Under the pieces are notes generated by a model. The model did no database searches and had not been told where the DNA came from. It worked only from the letters and a program-made list of their open reading frames with translations. Positions 49,149 to 58,969 of a DNA stretch of 64,000 nucleotides are shown piece after piece. Location: contig NZ_FOZS01000002.1 of assembly GCF_900116205.1 (NCBI RefSeq), forward strand, positions 620,001-684,000, in the 5' to 3' direction. This stretch comes from Halostagnicola kamekurae. GTDB lineage: Archaea > Halobacteriota > Halobacteria > Halobacteriales > Natrialbaceae. Position 1 is the stretch's first letter. The number at the start of each line of letters is the position of its first letter. The translations under genes were made by a program, and so were the position numbers.

Positions 49149-49189
49149 CTCCGGACCGACTAACTACCTCGAACGCGGTAGCCTCGGTA

Positions 49190-49828
49190 ATGGCAGATTC
49201 TGTGACAACCCTCATCGATCGGTTGCACGACGAAGCGGATAAGGACCGCCCGACCGAGGAGACTCCGGACATCGGTGTCGTCATGGGAAGCGATTCGGAC
49301 CTCGAGGTGATGATGACCGGCGGTCGTCGGCCCGGCGCGTACGACGCCCTGGTCGAAGAGCTCGATTTCGCCGAGCAGACCGACTACGAGAGCGCCCCGG
49401 AAGAGCGGTTCACCTTCGAGACGTACGTGACCTCCGCGCATCGAACGCCGGATCTGATGACGGCCTACGCGGAGACGGCAGAAGCGCGCGGGATCGAGGT
49501 TATCATCGCGGGCGCGGGCGGGAAGTCGGCGGACCTCCCGAACATGACGGCGTCGATCGCGTACCCGCTCCCCGTCATCGGCGTTCCGGTCCAGGAGAAG
49601 TCCGTCGACAGCGTGATCGGCATGCCGACGGGTGCGCCGCTCGTCGCGGTCGACGCGGGGAAATCGTTCAACGCAGCCTTATCGGCCGCCCAGATCCTCG
49701 CACGGCAACACGAAGATGTCCGAGACCGACTCGTCGCCTACCACGAGTCGCTCCAATCGGACGTTGGAACAGTGTCTCGAGCCCTCCACGACGACGGAGT
49801 CGCGGCGTATCGGTCCGATACTCAGTAG
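49190..49828 (+). CDS. purE: N5-carboxyaminoimidazole ribonucleotide mutase
   Basis: A 212-residue PurE: VVMGSDSDLEVM (residues 30-41), SAHRTPD (83-89, substrate-binding His) and the AGAGGKSADLPNM and GVPVQEKSVDSVIGMPTGAP loops. It rearranges N5-CAIR made by PurK into CAIR. The N-terminal 28 residues and an insertion after VM (about residues 43-70, TGGRRPGAYDALVEELDFAEQTD) make it longer than bacterial PurE. Same operon as purK. Confidence 0.95.
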   Translation: MADSVTTLIDRLHDEADKDRPTEETPDIGVVMGSDSDLEVMMTGGRRPGAYDALVEELDFAEQTDYESAPEERFTFETYVTSAHRTPDLMTAYAETAEARGIEVIIAGAGGKSADLPNMTASIAYPLPVIGVPVQEKSVDSVIGMPTGAPLVAVDAGKSFNAALSAAQILARQHEDVRDRLVAYHESLQSDVGTVSRALHDDGVAAYRSDTQ

Positions 49829-49973
49829 GGACCCGCTCGAGCCGACTCGAGCGGCTAATAACTCATTACCATCGGGTTTCGGTCGGGAGTTATTTGTGGA
49901 CGATTGTTCGTCACTGAAACCCATCCGTACGGCCGTCTCCGGGCAAATCAACCGGAAAGCGCAAGAATCAACC

Positions 49974-49981
49974 CTTATATG
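49974..49981 (+). promoter_or_regulatory. promoter box of the nuo operon
   Basis: CTTATATG lies 32-39 nt before the nuoA ATG, leaving a short 5' UTR of roughly 10 nt that holds ACGGAG next to the start codon. It is the only good promoter seen for the whole nuo cluster. Confidence 0.55.
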
Positions 49982-50012
49982 CGTGCGGTTTGAACCTGCG
50001 AACGTTACGGAG

Positions 50013-50426
50013 ATGAATGAATGGATCGCTGTGGGGATGCTGGCGCTCGTGGGATTACTGATTCCGCTCGCGATGATGGCGGTGTCGTATCTCATCCGGC
50101 CAAGCGTTCCCGAAACGAGCAAACGCGCCACCTACGAGAGTGGCGAGGTCCCGACCGGTGGGACACGCATTCGGTTTAACATCCAGTACTACATGGTCGC
50201 ACTTCTCTTTCTCGTCTTCGACATCGAAACCGTCCTCCTGTTCCCGTGGGCGGTCGTCTACCTGGATGCCGTCGAATCGGATGCCGTGTCGCTTCTCGAG
50301 ATACTCGGTCCGATGCTGGTGTTCGTCGCAATCCTCCTCGTCGGACTCGCCTGGGCGTGGCGCAGCGGTGCAGTACAGTGGGCGCGAAGCCCGTACCAGG
50401 TCGAAACTGAGGCTGACCGACCATGA
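50013..50426 (+). CDS. nuoA: NADH dehydrogenase-like complex subunit A
   Basis: A 137-residue membrane subunit of the complex I-like enzyme. Three helices are visible (about residues 5-28, 65-85, 95-117), and the family loop YESGEVPTGGTRIRFNIQYYMVALLFLVFDIETVLLFPWA is nearly canonical. The C-terminus is Trp-containing and acidic. The ATG at 50013 is the family start; the frame is open upstream without homology. The stop overlaps the nuoB ATG by 4 nt. Confidence 0.94.
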   Translation: MNEWIAVGMLALVGLLIPLAMMAVSYLIRPSVPETSKRATYESGEVPTGGTRIRFNIQYYMVALLFLVFDIETVLLFPWAVVYLDAVESDAVSLLEILGPMLVFVAILLVGLAWAWRSGAVQWARSPYQVETEADRP

Positions 50427-51127
50427 GCAACGAACCACGCCAACAGATACACGACAGTACCGCACCCTCGACCGACACCCGAGACGCGCGGATCGGCGAG
50501 GGACTCGATAACCGATTCAACTCGAAGCTTCGAGAGGCCTTCGGCGCGTCGCCGTTCATCCTCACGAAGTTCGACAAGTTCATGAACTGGGTCCGGGGGA
50601 ACTCGATGTTCATGCTCCAGTTCGGAATCGCGTGCTGTAGCATCGAGATGATGTCCACGTACGCGATCAAACACGACATCGATCGCTTCGGTGCGGGCGT
50701 TCCCCGGGCGTCGCCGCGACAGGCCGACGTGATGATCGTCCCCGGAACGATCGTCTCGAAGTTCGGCCCGCGGATGAAACGCGTCTACGATCAGATGCCC
50801 GAACCGAAGTTCGTCGTCGGCATGGGATCGTGTACGATCTCCGGCGGCCCCTTCCAGGAGGGTTATAACGTCGTGAAGGGTGCCGAGGAGATCATTCCCG
50901 TCGACATCCACGTGCCGGGTTGTCCGCCGCGGCCGGAAGCGCTCGTGTACGGAGTCTTGAAACTCCAGGAACGGATCAAAAACAGCGAATCGTCCCCCGT
51001 CGTCGTCAAACCGTACGAACTCGAGCAGTTCGGCGACCTTCCGCAGGACGAACTCGTCCAGAAACTGGCCAGTGAGATCGACGAGGACGACCTCGTCATG
51101 CGATACAACTGGGCTGATTCACCATGA
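50423..51127 (+). CDS. nuoB: NADH dehydrogenase-like complex subunit B
   Basis: A 234-residue peripheral subunit carrying the N2 4Fe-4S cluster that passes electrons to quinone. Cys ligands are in [10 protein letters not shown] (adjacent pair), [10 protein letters not shown] and PGCPPRPEA. An N-terminal extension of about 50 residues precedes the conserved region. Overlaps nuoCD by 4 nt. Confidence 0.95.
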   Translation: MSNEPRQQIHDSTAPSTDTRDARIGEGLDNRFNSKLREAFGASPFILTKFDKFMNWVRGNSMFMLQFGIACCSIEMMSTYAIKHDIDRFGAGVPRASPRQADVMIVPGTIVSKFGPRMKRVYDQMPEPKFVVGMGSCTISGGPFQEGYNVVKGAEEIIPVDIHVPGCPPRPEALVYGVLKLQERIKNSESSPVVVKPYELEQFGDLPQDELVQKLASEIDEDDLVMRYNWADSP

Positions 51128-52779
51128 GCACGGACATCGAACCGCCACGAACCGCAGAAACCACCGAGGACGAACTCGAGGCGCTGATCGGCGACCGCGC
51201 GATCGCACGCGACAATCACCTGAACGCGCCAGGGTTCGTCATCAACCCCGACGACGTCCAGGACGTCCTCGCTGATCTGCGCGATGAGGCCGGGTTCGAC
51301 CACCTCTCCTGTCTCACCGCACAGCAGTACGAGGACCGGTACGAGTCGATCTACCACATGAAGAAGTACGCCGACCCCACCCAGGAGGTCAGCGTCGTCG
51401 TCCCGACGACCCTCGACGAGCCGACGAGCCAGTCCGCGGAACCGGTCTTTCGGACCGCAGACTGGCACGAACGCGAGGCGTTCGACTTGGTCGGCATCGA
51501 TTACGAGGGACACCCGGACCCGCGTCGGATCCTCCTCCCGGAGACCTGGCAGGGTCACCCGCTAAGCCTCGACTACGATCAGACGAAACCGCAGGTCGTC
51601 ACGCTCTCGGAGTACGAGAACCCGATTCAGCCGGACCATATCGACTCCGAGTCGGACACGATGTTCCTCAACGTGGGGCCACACCACCCGGCGACCCACG
51701 GCGTCTTGCACATCAAGACGGTGCTGGACGGCGAGACGGTCCTCGACGTCGACCCCGATATCGGCTATCTGCACCGCTGTGAGGAGCAGATGTGCCAGCA
51801 GGGGACCTACCGCCACCAGATCATGCCCTACCCCGACCGCTGGGACTACGTCTCATCGGGGCTGTTGAACGAGTGGGCGTACGCTCGAGTGGCCGAGGAC
51901 CTCGCGGACATCGAGGTGCCGGAGTACGCACAGGTTATCCGGACGATGGGTGCGGAACTCTGCCGGATCGCCTCGCACATGCTGGCGCTCGGAACGTTCG
52001 CGCTCGACGTCTACGGCGACTTTACGGCCGTCTTCCAGTACGCCTTCCGCGACCGCGAGGTCATCCAGGACATCCTCGAGGACCTGACCGGCCAGCGGCT
52101 GATGTTCAACTACTTTAGACTCGGCGGCGTCGCCTGGGATCTGCCCGAACCCCGCGAGGAGTTCATCGCACAGACGCGGGACTTCCTCGACGAACTCCCG
52201 GCGAAGGTCGACGAGTACAACGACCTACTCACGACCAACGAGATCTTCCAGATCCGCTGTGTCGACACCGGGATTCTCGAGCCCGAAGTCGCCAAAGAGT
52301 ACGGCTGTACGGGTCCGGTCGCCCGCGGTTCGGGGATCGACTACGACCTCCGGCGCGACGACCCCTACGGCTACTACGAAAATCTCGAGTGGGACGTCGT
52401 CACCGAGGACGGCTGTGACAACTACAGCCGCGTCCTCGTCCGGATGCGGGAAGTCGAGGAATCCGCGAAGATCATCGAACAGTGTCTCGACCTGATCGAG
52501 GAGTGGCCCGAAGACGAACGAGAGGTACAGGCCAACGTGCCGCGCACGTTGAAGCCGGATCCCGATACGGAAGTGTACCGTGCCGTCGAAGGTGCGAAAG
52601 GCGAACTCGGGATCTACATCCGATCGGACGGGACGGACAAGCCCGGCCGCTTCAAGATTCGGAGCCCGTGTTACCACAACCTCTCGGTCCTAGAGCAGAT
52701 GGTACAGGGAGAGTACATTCCTGACCTGGTCGCGTCCCTGGGCAGCCTAGATATCGTGCTCGGCGAGGTGGATCGATGA
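51124..52779 (+). CDS. nuoCD: NADH dehydrogenase-like complex fused subunit C-D
   Basis: A 551-residue fusion. Residues about 1-160 are the NuoC domain ([34 protein letters not shown]); residues about 170-551 are NuoD ([45 protein letters not shown] at the end). NuoD helps form the quinone site facing the N2 cluster. C-D fusions are known from several lineages. Overlaps nuoH by 4 nt. Confidence 0.95.
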   Translation: MSTDIEPPRTAETTEDELEALIGDRAIARDNHLNAPGFVINPDDVQDVLADLRDEAGFDHLSCLTAQQYEDRYESIYHMKKYADPTQEVSVVVPTTLDEPTSQSAEPVFRTADWHEREAFDLVGIDYEGHPDPRRILLPETWQGHPLSLDYDQTKPQVVTLSEYENPIQPDHIDSESDTMFLNVGPHHPATHGVLHIKTVLDGETVLDVDPDIGYLHRCEEQMCQQGTYRHQIMPYPDRWDYVSSGLLNEWAYARVAEDLADIEVPEYAQVIRTMGAELCRIASHMLALGTFALDVYGDFTAVFQYAFRDREVIQDILEDLTGQRLMFNYFRLGGVAWDLPEPREEFIAQTRDFLDELPAKVDEYNDLLTTNEIFQIRCVDTGILEPEVAKEYGCTGPVARGSGIDYDLRRDDPYGYYENLEWDVVTEDGCDNYSRVLVRMREVEESAKIIEQCLDLIEEWPEDEREVQANVPRTLKPDPDTEVYRAVEGAKGELGIYIRSDGTDKPGRFKIRSPCYHNLSVLEQMVQGEYIPDLVASLGSLDIVLGEVDR

Positions 52780-53867
52780 GCCGGGGCGCGCCCGAAATGG
52801 TGCTTCAGGTGGGCGAGCCGATGCTCCCCGAGCGGATCGGTGACCTCACCGGACTCGGCGAGTTCGGCGTGGCCGGCGAGCTGATCGCCGCGTTTCTCGC
52901 GGCCTTCATCGTCGGCAACTTGATGCTCGCGATGACCGGCCTCGCCGGGCCGTGGGCGAAACGGAAGATCACCGCCGCCTTCACCGATCGGATCGCGGTC
53001 AACCAGATCGGCCCGGCCGGCGTCGGCATCATCGTCGCCGACGCGGTTCGATTGCTCTCGAAGGAGAACATCATTCCCGAGAACGTCGACCGGCCGGCCT
53101 ACGACGTCGCACCGATCGTCGTCGCCTCTTCGGCTATGCTCGGGTTCGCCGTGATCCCGATGGGGACCGGAATTCAACTCGCGGACCCCGAAGTCGGTCT
53201 GGCGTTCGTCTTCGCCGTTTCCGGGATCGCGAGCCTCGGACTGGTGATGGCGGGCTACGCATCGTCGAACAAGTACTCGCTGCTGGGCGGGCTTCGTGCG
53301 GTCGCACAGAACGTCGCCTACGAGATTCCGCTGGTCGTCACGGGGATGTCCGTCGTGATCTTTGCGGGATCCTTACAGATGAGCACGATCGTCGAGGCGC
53401 AGTCGCAGGCGCTGATCGATCTCGGCGTCGTCTCGATTCCCCAATGGTACGCGCTCGTCAACCCCTTCGCGTTCGTGTTGTTCCTCGTCGCGAACTTCGC
53501 GGAGGTCGGGCGCAACCCCTTCGACACCCCGGAGGCACCGACCGAGATCGTCGCCGGCTATCAGACGGAGTACTCGTCAGTGTACTTCGTCCTGATCTAC
53601 CTCGGGGAGTTCTTGCACATCTTCCTCGGCGGCGCCATCATCGCGACGATCTTCCTCGGCGGTCCCGCCGGACCCGGGCCCGCGTTCCTGGGGATCGTCT
53701 GGTTCCTGCTCAAAATCTGGGGCGTCTTCATGATGACCCAGTGGCTCCGTTCTGCGGTGCCGCGAGTCCGGATCGACCAGTTGATCGAGATCGGCTGGAA
53801 GGGCCTGCTGGTCCTTTCGTTCGCGAACCTCTTGCTCACCGCGATTATCGTGGGGCTGATAGCATGA
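52776..53867 (+). CDS. nuoH: NADH dehydrogenase-like complex subunit H
   Basis: A 363-residue membrane subunit with about eight helices, lining the quinone channel. Family segments: [55 protein letters not shown] and the closing [27 protein letters not shown]. The N-terminal 30 residues ([21 protein letters not shown]) are acidic. Overlaps nuoI by 4 nt. Confidence 0.95.
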   Translation: MSRGAPEMVLQVGEPMLPERIGDLTGLGEFGVAGELIAAFLAAFIVGNLMLAMTGLAGPWAKRKITAAFTDRIAVNQIGPAGVGIIVADAVRLLSKENIIPENVDRPAYDVAPIVVASSAMLGFAVIPMGTGIQLADPEVGLAFVFAVSGIASLGLVMAGYASSNKYSLLGGLRAVAQNVAYEIPLVVTGMSVVIFAGSLQMSTIVEAQSQALIDLGVVSIPQWYALVNPFAFVLFLVANFAEVGRNPFDTPEAPTEIVAGYQTEYSSVYFVLIYLGEFLHIFLGGAIIATIFLGGPAGPGPAFLGIVWFLLKIWGVFMMTQWLRSAVPRVRIDQLIEIGWKGLLVLSFANLLLTAIIVGLIA

Positions 53868-54325
53868 TTGGGATACTCAAATCGATGGCAACGACGATGA
53901 AACACGCGCTGGATGGCTCTACGTTCACCGTGGAGTATCCCGAGACGGCACCGGACGTCTCGCCGCGGTTTCGCGGCGTCCACAAGTTCAGTCAGGAACG
54001 CTGTATCTGGTGTCGTCAGTGTGAGAACGTCTGTCCGAACGACACGATTCAGATCGTGATGGACGACAAGCGAAACGGCGAACAGTACAACCTCCATATC
54101 GGCCAGTGTATCTACTGTCGACTCTGCGAGGAGGTCTGTCCCGTCGACGCGATTTTGCTCACGCAGAACTTCGAGTTCACGGGCGATACGAAAAACGACC
54201 TCGTCTACAACAAAGAACAGCTCAAGGCGGTCCCGTGGTACAAGGACATCGACCCGCTCGAGTCCCGAGAACCCGACCGGGGCGCCTGGATCGGCGAGGG
54301 CGAAGGGGAGGTCGATTACCAATGA
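53864..54325 (+). CDS. nuoI: NADH dehydrogenase-like complex subunit I (2x[4Fe-4S])
   Basis: A 153-residue ferredoxin-type subunit. Two cluster motifs: Cys47, 50, 53, 57 (CIWCRQCENVCP) and Cys82, 85, 88, 92 (CIYCRLCEEVCP). Since NuoEFG is absent here, NuoI is the probable entry point for electrons from an unknown donor, as proposed for FpoI-like systems. Overlaps nuoJ1 by 4 nt. Confidence 0.95.
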   Translation: MIGILKSMATTMKHALDGSTFTVEYPETAPDVSPRFRGVHKFSQERCIWCRQCENVCPNDTIQIVMDDKRNGEQYNLHIGQCIYCRLCEEVCPVDAILLTQNFEFTGDTKNDLVYNKEQLKAVPWYKDIDPLESREPDRGAWIGEGEGEVDYQ

Positions 54326-54597
54326 TGGAAACGATCGCCTTCGCGCTGTTCGCAGCCATCACGCTCTCGAGCGCACTGGGGGTCGTCCTCTTCGAGGACC
54401 CCTGGCACTCGGCGCTCGCGCTCGGCATCTCGCTGTTGAGCGTCGCGGTGTACTACATCATGCTCGCGGCCGAATTCGTCGCGATGATGCAGATCCTCGT
54501 CTACGTGGGCGGCGTGCTCATCCTCATCACGTTCGCCGTGATGTTGACTCAGGACGAGACGTCCGATATCGACGAGACGGAGGTGACCCAGTCGTGA
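54322..54597 (+). CDS. nuoJ1: NADH dehydrogenase-like complex subunit J, N-terminal half
   Basis: A 91-residue membrane protein equal to the first part of bacterial NuoJ: FALFAAITLSSALGVVLFEDPWHSALALGISLLSVAVYYIMLAAEFVAMMQILVYVGGVLILITFAVML in outline, three helices. It ends with an acidic tail and TGA, and the rest of NuoJ is supplied by the next gene. Start ATGATG; the first ATG overlaps the nuoI stop. Confidence 0.9.
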   Translation: MMETIAFALFAAITLSSALGVVLFEDPWHSALALGISLLSVAVYYIMLAAEFVAMMQILVYVGGVLILITFAVMLTQDETSDIDETEVTQS

Positions 54598-55091
54598 CGA
54601 CGCGTCCGAAGCTACGGCTCGGAAAAACTCTCGTCCCCGGCCTGCTCGCAGTGGCCCTGTTCGGCCTGATGGCCGCGGTCGTGTTCAACACCACGTTTTC
54701 CGGATCGCTGCAAGGGTTTTCCGGCGTCTCCTCGATCACCGCCGAAATCGGCTACGCGCTGTTCGACCTTGAGGCCTTGCAGCCGACCGAGGGGCCGATG
54801 ACGAATACCGAACCGTTCCTCGTCTCGTTCCTGTTGATCGCGATCGTGCTGGACGCCGCACTCGACGCCGCGCTCGTCCTCGCCAAACGCGAAGACGAGG
54901 GCCAGACGGTCGCGGCGCTCTCGAGTGCCACGGCTGACGCAGAACCCAGTTCGACGCAGACGGGAACCAGCCGTCGCGGGAATCTCGGGGCGGCGACCGA
55001 CGGCGGCGAGAGTTTCCGGTCCGATTCGGGGCCGAGCTCAGCGAAGACCGACGACGATGTGGTCGCTTCCGACGGAGGTGAGAGCGCGTGA
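54594..55091 (+). CDS. nuoJ2: NADH dehydrogenase-like complex subunit J, C-terminal half
   Basis: A 165-residue protein starting at GTG (GTGA overlap with nuoJ1). Two helices are seen (about 12-32 and 75-97) with the ITAEIGYALFDLEAL and EPFLVSFLLIAIVLDAALDAALVLAKRE segments of the NuoJ C-terminal part, followed by a 65-residue Ser/Asp/Glu-rich tail that looks disordered. Overlaps nuoK by GTGA. Confidence 0.82.
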   Translation: MTTRPKLRLGKTLVPGLLAVALFGLMAAVVFNTTFSGSLQGFSGVSSITAEIGYALFDLEALQPTEGPMTNTEPFLVSFLLIAIVLDAALDAALVLAKREDEGQTVAALSSATADAEPSSTQTGTSRRGNLGAATDGGESFRSDSGPSSAKTDDDVVASDGGESA

Positions 55092-55393
55092 GCGTTGGGA
55101 TCGAACACTACGTCCTGCTGTCGATGGCCCTGTTCTGTATCGGGCTGTTCGGCGTGCTCACGCGGCGGAACGCGCTGCTTTTCTTGATGTCCGTCGAGTT
55201 GATGCTCAACGCGGCGAACGTCAATCTGATCGCGTTCTCGTTCTACCACGGCAACCTCACGGGGCAGGTGTTCGCGCTGTTTACGATGGCGCTGGCGGCC
55301 GCGGAAGTGGCCGTCGGCCTCGGCATCATTCTGGTACTGTATCGCAACTTCCGTGACGTCGACGTCACGGTCCCGTCGACGATGAGGTGGTAA
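55088..55393 (+). CDS. nuoK: NADH dehydrogenase-like complex subunit K
   Basis: A 101-residue, three-helix subunit with buried Glu residues of the proton path (SVELMLNAANVNLIAF and AAAEVAVGLGIILVLYRN). Starts at GTG within a GTGA overlap. It ends 4 bp before nuoL, the only true gap in the chain. Confidence 0.94.
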   Translation: MSVGIEHYVLLSMALFCIGLFGVLTRRNALLFLMSVELMLNAANVNLIAFSFYHGNLTGQVFALFTMALAAAEVAVGLGIILVLYRNFRDVDVTVPSTMRW

Positions 55394-55397
55394 GAAG

Positions 55398-57437
55398 ATG
55401 GAAGGGATCTTTACCTACGCACCGGCGATAGCACTGCTCCCGCTCGCGGCCTTCGTGGTCGCACTCTGCTTTGGCAACGCGATGCCGAAGAAGGGTGCCA
55501 TCGCGGGTATCTTCGCGACGGCCGGTTCCCTCGGCCTCTCGCTGTTGATGCTCGCGGCCGTCGCGAGCGGCGAGGTACACCACGAAACGTACTACCAGTG
55601 GGCCGCCGGCGAGACAGCGGGCCACAGCGCCACTCAGGGGATCGAGTTCACGTTCGGCATCCTGATCGATCCGCTCTCGGCGCTGATGCTCGTGATCGTC
55701 TCGCTGATCGCGCTGCTCGTCCACGTCTTCAGCCTCGGCTACATGAACGCCGAGGGCGAGACGGGACTGCCGCGATACTACGCCGAGCTCGGGCTGTTCA
55801 CGTTCAGCATGCTCGCATTCGTCTACGCGGACAACCTGCTGATGGCGTTCATGTTCTTCGAGCTGGTCGGGCTCTGCTCGTATCTCTTGATCGGCTTCTG
55901 GTTCAGAACCGAGTCCGCGCCTTCGGCCGCGAAGAAGGCGTTTCTGGTCACCCGCTTCGGTGACTACTTCTTCCTCGTCGGCGTCGTCGCGATCGGCGCG
56001 ACGTTCGGCACGCTCGCGTTCGCGGGCGACAACTCGTTCGTCGCCCAGGCGGAAGCCGCCTTAGACGGCGGCGAGACGCTGTTCGGGTTCGACGCCCGGA
56101 CGTGGATCACGATCACCGGCCTGCTCGTGTTGGGCGGCGTGATCGGCAAATCCGCGCAGTTCCCGCTCCAGACCTGGTTGCCCGACGCGATGGAAGGCCC
56201 GACCACCGTGTCGGCGCTCATCCACGCGGCGACGATGGTCGCGGCCGGCGTCTACCTCGTCGCACGGATGTTCGGATACTACGTGCTCTCGCCGACCGCG
56301 CTCGGCATCATCGCCTTCGTCGGCGGCTTTACCGCGCTGTTCGCGGCGTCGATGGCGGTCGTCAAAGACGACATCAAACAGGTGCTGGCGTACTCGACGA
56401 TCAGCCAGTACGGCTACATGATGCTCGGCCTCGGCGTCGGCGGCTACGTCGCCGGGGTCTTCCACCTGATGAACCACGCCTTCTTCAAGGCGCTCCTGTT
56501 CCTCGGTGCCGGCGCCGTCATCATCCTCATGCACCACGAACAGGACATGTGGAAGATGGGCGGGCTGAAAGAGAAGGCTCCCGTCACCTACTACACCTTC
56601 CTCGCGGGCGCGCTCGCGCTCGCCGGGATCATCCCGTTCTCGGGCTTCTGGTCCAAAGACGAGGTGCTCTACGACGCGCTCATCCTCGGCCTCGAGAACG
56701 AGGTCTACCTCGCGGCCTACGCGATGGGGCTGATCGCGGTCTTTTTCACCGGGTTTTACACCTTCCGCATGGTGGTTCTCACGTTCCACGGAGAGCCGCG
56801 CTCGGAAGCGGCCGAGGACCCACACGACATCGGCTGGAGCGTCAAAGCGCCGCTGATCGTCCTCGGGCTCCTCTCGCTGACCGCCGGGATCGCGAACCTC
56901 GCGCCCGTCGGGAAGCTACTTGACATGGACATCATGTTCCTCGAGATGTGGCTCGACGGCCACTACGGCGGTCTCGAGGAGCTGACCTACGGTGCCTACA
57001 GCGACACGCTGGCCCACGAGACGGGAGCGATCGCCGGCTCCGAACAGACGACGTTGCTCGTCGGAGCGGCGCTCTCGCTCGGGCTGGCTCTGAGCGGCGC
57101 GGGACTCGCGTGGACGCTCTACAGCGGCTCCGATCCCGCACAGCACACCCAGCGGTTGGGTTCGGTTCGCGAACTCCTCCGGAGTAACTACTACCAAGAC
57201 GAGTTCCAGGTGTGGCTCGCGGAGGGCGTGACGCTGCCGATCGCCCGAACGGCCGATCGGTTCGACCAGTCGGTCATCGACGGCGTCGTCGACGGCGTCT
57301 CGAGCGTGAGCCTGTTCGGAAGCGGCTGGATCAAGCGGATCCAGACGGGAATCGTGACTAACTACGCCGCGTTGATCGTCGGCGGATTCGTCGGGTTACT
57401 TGTCGTGCTTGGCGTGTACGGAGGGTGGTTCGTATGA
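55398..57437 (+). CDS. nuoL: NADH dehydrogenase-like complex subunit L
   Basis: A 679-residue antiporter-like subunit with about 15-16 helices. The GPTTVSALIHAATMVAAGVYLVAR, KDDIKQVLAYSTISQYGYMMLGLG and ALAGIIPFSGFWSKDEVL segments are the family hallmarks, with the key Lys and Glu residues of the proton pathway present. The long C-terminal amphipathic region follows. Overlaps nuoM by 4 nt. Confidence 0.95.
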   Translation: MEGIFTYAPAIALLPLAAFVVALCFGNAMPKKGAIAGIFATAGSLGLSLLMLAAVASGEVHHETYYQWAAGETAGHSATQGIEFTFGILIDPLSALMLVIVSLIALLVHVFSLGYMNAEGETGLPRYYAELGLFTFSMLAFVYADNLLMAFMFFELVGLCSYLLIGFWFRTESAPSAAKKAFLVTRFGDYFFLVGVVAIGATFGTLAFAGDNSFVAQAEAALDGGETLFGFDARTWITITGLLVLGGVIGKSAQFPLQTWLPDAMEGPTTVSALIHAATMVAAGVYLVARMFGYYVLSPTALGIIAFVGGFTALFAASMAVVKDDIKQVLAYSTISQYGYMMLGLGVGGYVAGVFHLMNHAFFKALLFLGAGAVIILMHHEQDMWKMGGLKEKAPVTYYTFLAGALALAGIIPFSGFWSKDEVLYDALILGLENEVYLAAYAMGLIAVFFTGFYTFRMVVLTFHGEPRSEAAEDPHDIGWSVKAPLIVLGLLSLTAGIANLAPVGKLLDMDIMFLEMWLDGHYGGLEELTYGAYSDTLAHETGAIAGSEQTTLLVGAALSLGLALSGAGLAWTLYSGSDPAQHTQRLGSVRELLRSNYYQDEFQVWLAEGVTLPIARTADRFDQSVIDGVVDGVSSVSLFGSGWIKRIQTGIVTNYAALIVGGFVGLLVVLGVYGGWFV

Positions 57438-58969
57438 TGATCGAGTTACTAATCGGCGTCGCACTGCTCGGCGCGCTCGTCACGTTCGTCGCGCCGAATC
57501 GTATCGCAGGAAAGCTCGCGTTCGCGATTAGCCTCGTACCCGCGGTACTGAGCGTCTACATGTTCACCGCGTTCGACGGCAGCGGGAACGCCTTGCTCGC
57601 CGACGGCGGCGTGATCGCCTTCGAATCCTCGACGGAGTGGATTCAACTCGGCGAGTACACGATTTCGTGGTTCGTCGGCCTCGACGGCATCAGCCTGCCG
57701 CTGGTCGTCCTCACGACGGTGTTGATTACGCTCGCGATCGTGAGTTCGTGGACACCGATCGACGACCGAGAGTCCCAGTTCTACGGACTGCTCCTGTTCA
57801 TCGAGGCGAACCTGATCGGCGTCTTCACGGCGCTGGATTTCTTCCTCTGGTTCATCTTCTGGGAGGCGGTCCTCATCCCGATGTACCTGCTGATCGGGAT
57901 CTGGGGCGGTCCGCGCCGGAAGTACGCCGCGATCAAGTTCTTCGTCTACACGAACGTGGCGTCGCTCGTGATGTTCGGCGCGTTCGTTACGCTCGTGTTC
58001 AGCCTCGACGTGACGACGTTCGCGCTGCCCGCCATCACGACGGCGATGCTCGAGACCGGCCCGCAGGCGGAAATCTTCGGCCTCGGCGGGACGGCGCTCG
58101 CCTCGGCGGTCTTCCTCGCGATGTTCCTCGGATTCGCGGTGAAGGTGCCGATCGTTCCGTTCCACACGTGGCTGCCGGACGCCCACGTCGAAGCGCCGAC
58201 GCCGGCGTCGGTGCTGCTGGCGGGCGTCCTGCTGAAGATGGGGACCTACGCGCTCTTGCGGTTCAACTTCACGATGTTCCCCGAGGAAGTTATCAGCGCG
58301 TTCGCCGTCCCGATCGCGGCCATCGCCGCGATCAGCGTCATCTACGGCGCGCTGTTGGCGCTCGCACAGACGGACCTCAAACGCGTGGTCGCGTACTCCT
58401 CTGTCTCCTCGATGGGCTACGTGATCCTCGGATTGGTCGCGTTCACCCAGTTCGGCGTGGGCGGTGCGACCTTCCAGATGGTCTCACACGGCCTCGTCTC
58501 GGGGCTGATGTTCATGGCGGTCGGCGTCATCTACAACGCGACCCACACCCGGATGCTCACCGATATGTCCGGGCTGGCCGACAAGATGCCCCTCGCCGTC
58601 GGCGTGCTCATCGCCGGCTCGTTCGCCTACATGGGCCTGCCGCTGATGAGCGGATTCGCCGCGGAGTACTTCATCTTCTTCGGCTCGTTCGGCTCGGAGT
58701 TCCTCGAGTACGCACCGCTGATCACCGCGGTGGCGATGTTCGGCATCGTCATCGTGGCCGGCTACTTGCTGTTTGCGCTCCAGCGGGCCGTCTTCGGCCC
58801 CTATCTGCTGGAGACCGACTACGAAATCGGTCGCGCGCCGCTGCACGACATCGCGCCGATGTTCGTGTTGCTCGCGATCATTATCGCGCTCGGCGTCGCC
58901 CCGGAGTTGATCTTCGACATGATAACCGACGCAGTCGATCCGATCCTCGAGAACGGAGGTGAGTGGTGA
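57434..58969 (+). CDS. nuoM: NADH dehydrogenase-like complex subunit M
   Basis: A 511-residue antiporter-like subunit. FIFWEAVLIPMYLLIGIWGG (Glu of the proton channel), PFHTWLPDAHVEAPTPASVLLAGVLLKMGTYALLRF and QTDLKRVVAYSSVSSMGYVILG are diagnostic. ATG at 57434 overlaps the nuoL stop (ATGA); an earlier in-frame GTG at 57425 is less likely. Confidence 0.95.
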   Translation: MMIELLIGVALLGALVTFVAPNRIAGKLAFAISLVPAVLSVYMFTAFDGSGNALLADGGVIAFESSTEWIQLGEYTISWFVGLDGISLPLVVLTTVLITLAIVSSWTPIDDRESQFYGLLLFIEANLIGVFTALDFFLWFIFWEAVLIPMYLLIGIWGGPRRKYAAIKFFVYTNVASLVMFGAFVTLVFSLDVTTFALPAITTAMLETGPQAEIFGLGGTALASAVFLAMFLGFAVKVPIVPFHTWLPDAHVEAPTPASVLLAGVLLKMGTYALLRFNFTMFPEEVISAFAVPIAAIAAISVIYGALLALAQTDLKRVVAYSSVSSMGYVILGLVAFTQFGVGGATFQMVSHGLVSGLMFMAVGVIYNATHTRMLTDMSGLADKMPLAVGVLIAGSFAYMGLPLMSGFAAEYFIFFGSFGSEFLEYAPLITAVAMFGIVIVAGYLLFALQRAVFGPYLLETDYEIGRAPLHDIAPMFVLLAIIIALGVAPELIFDMITDAVDPILENGGEW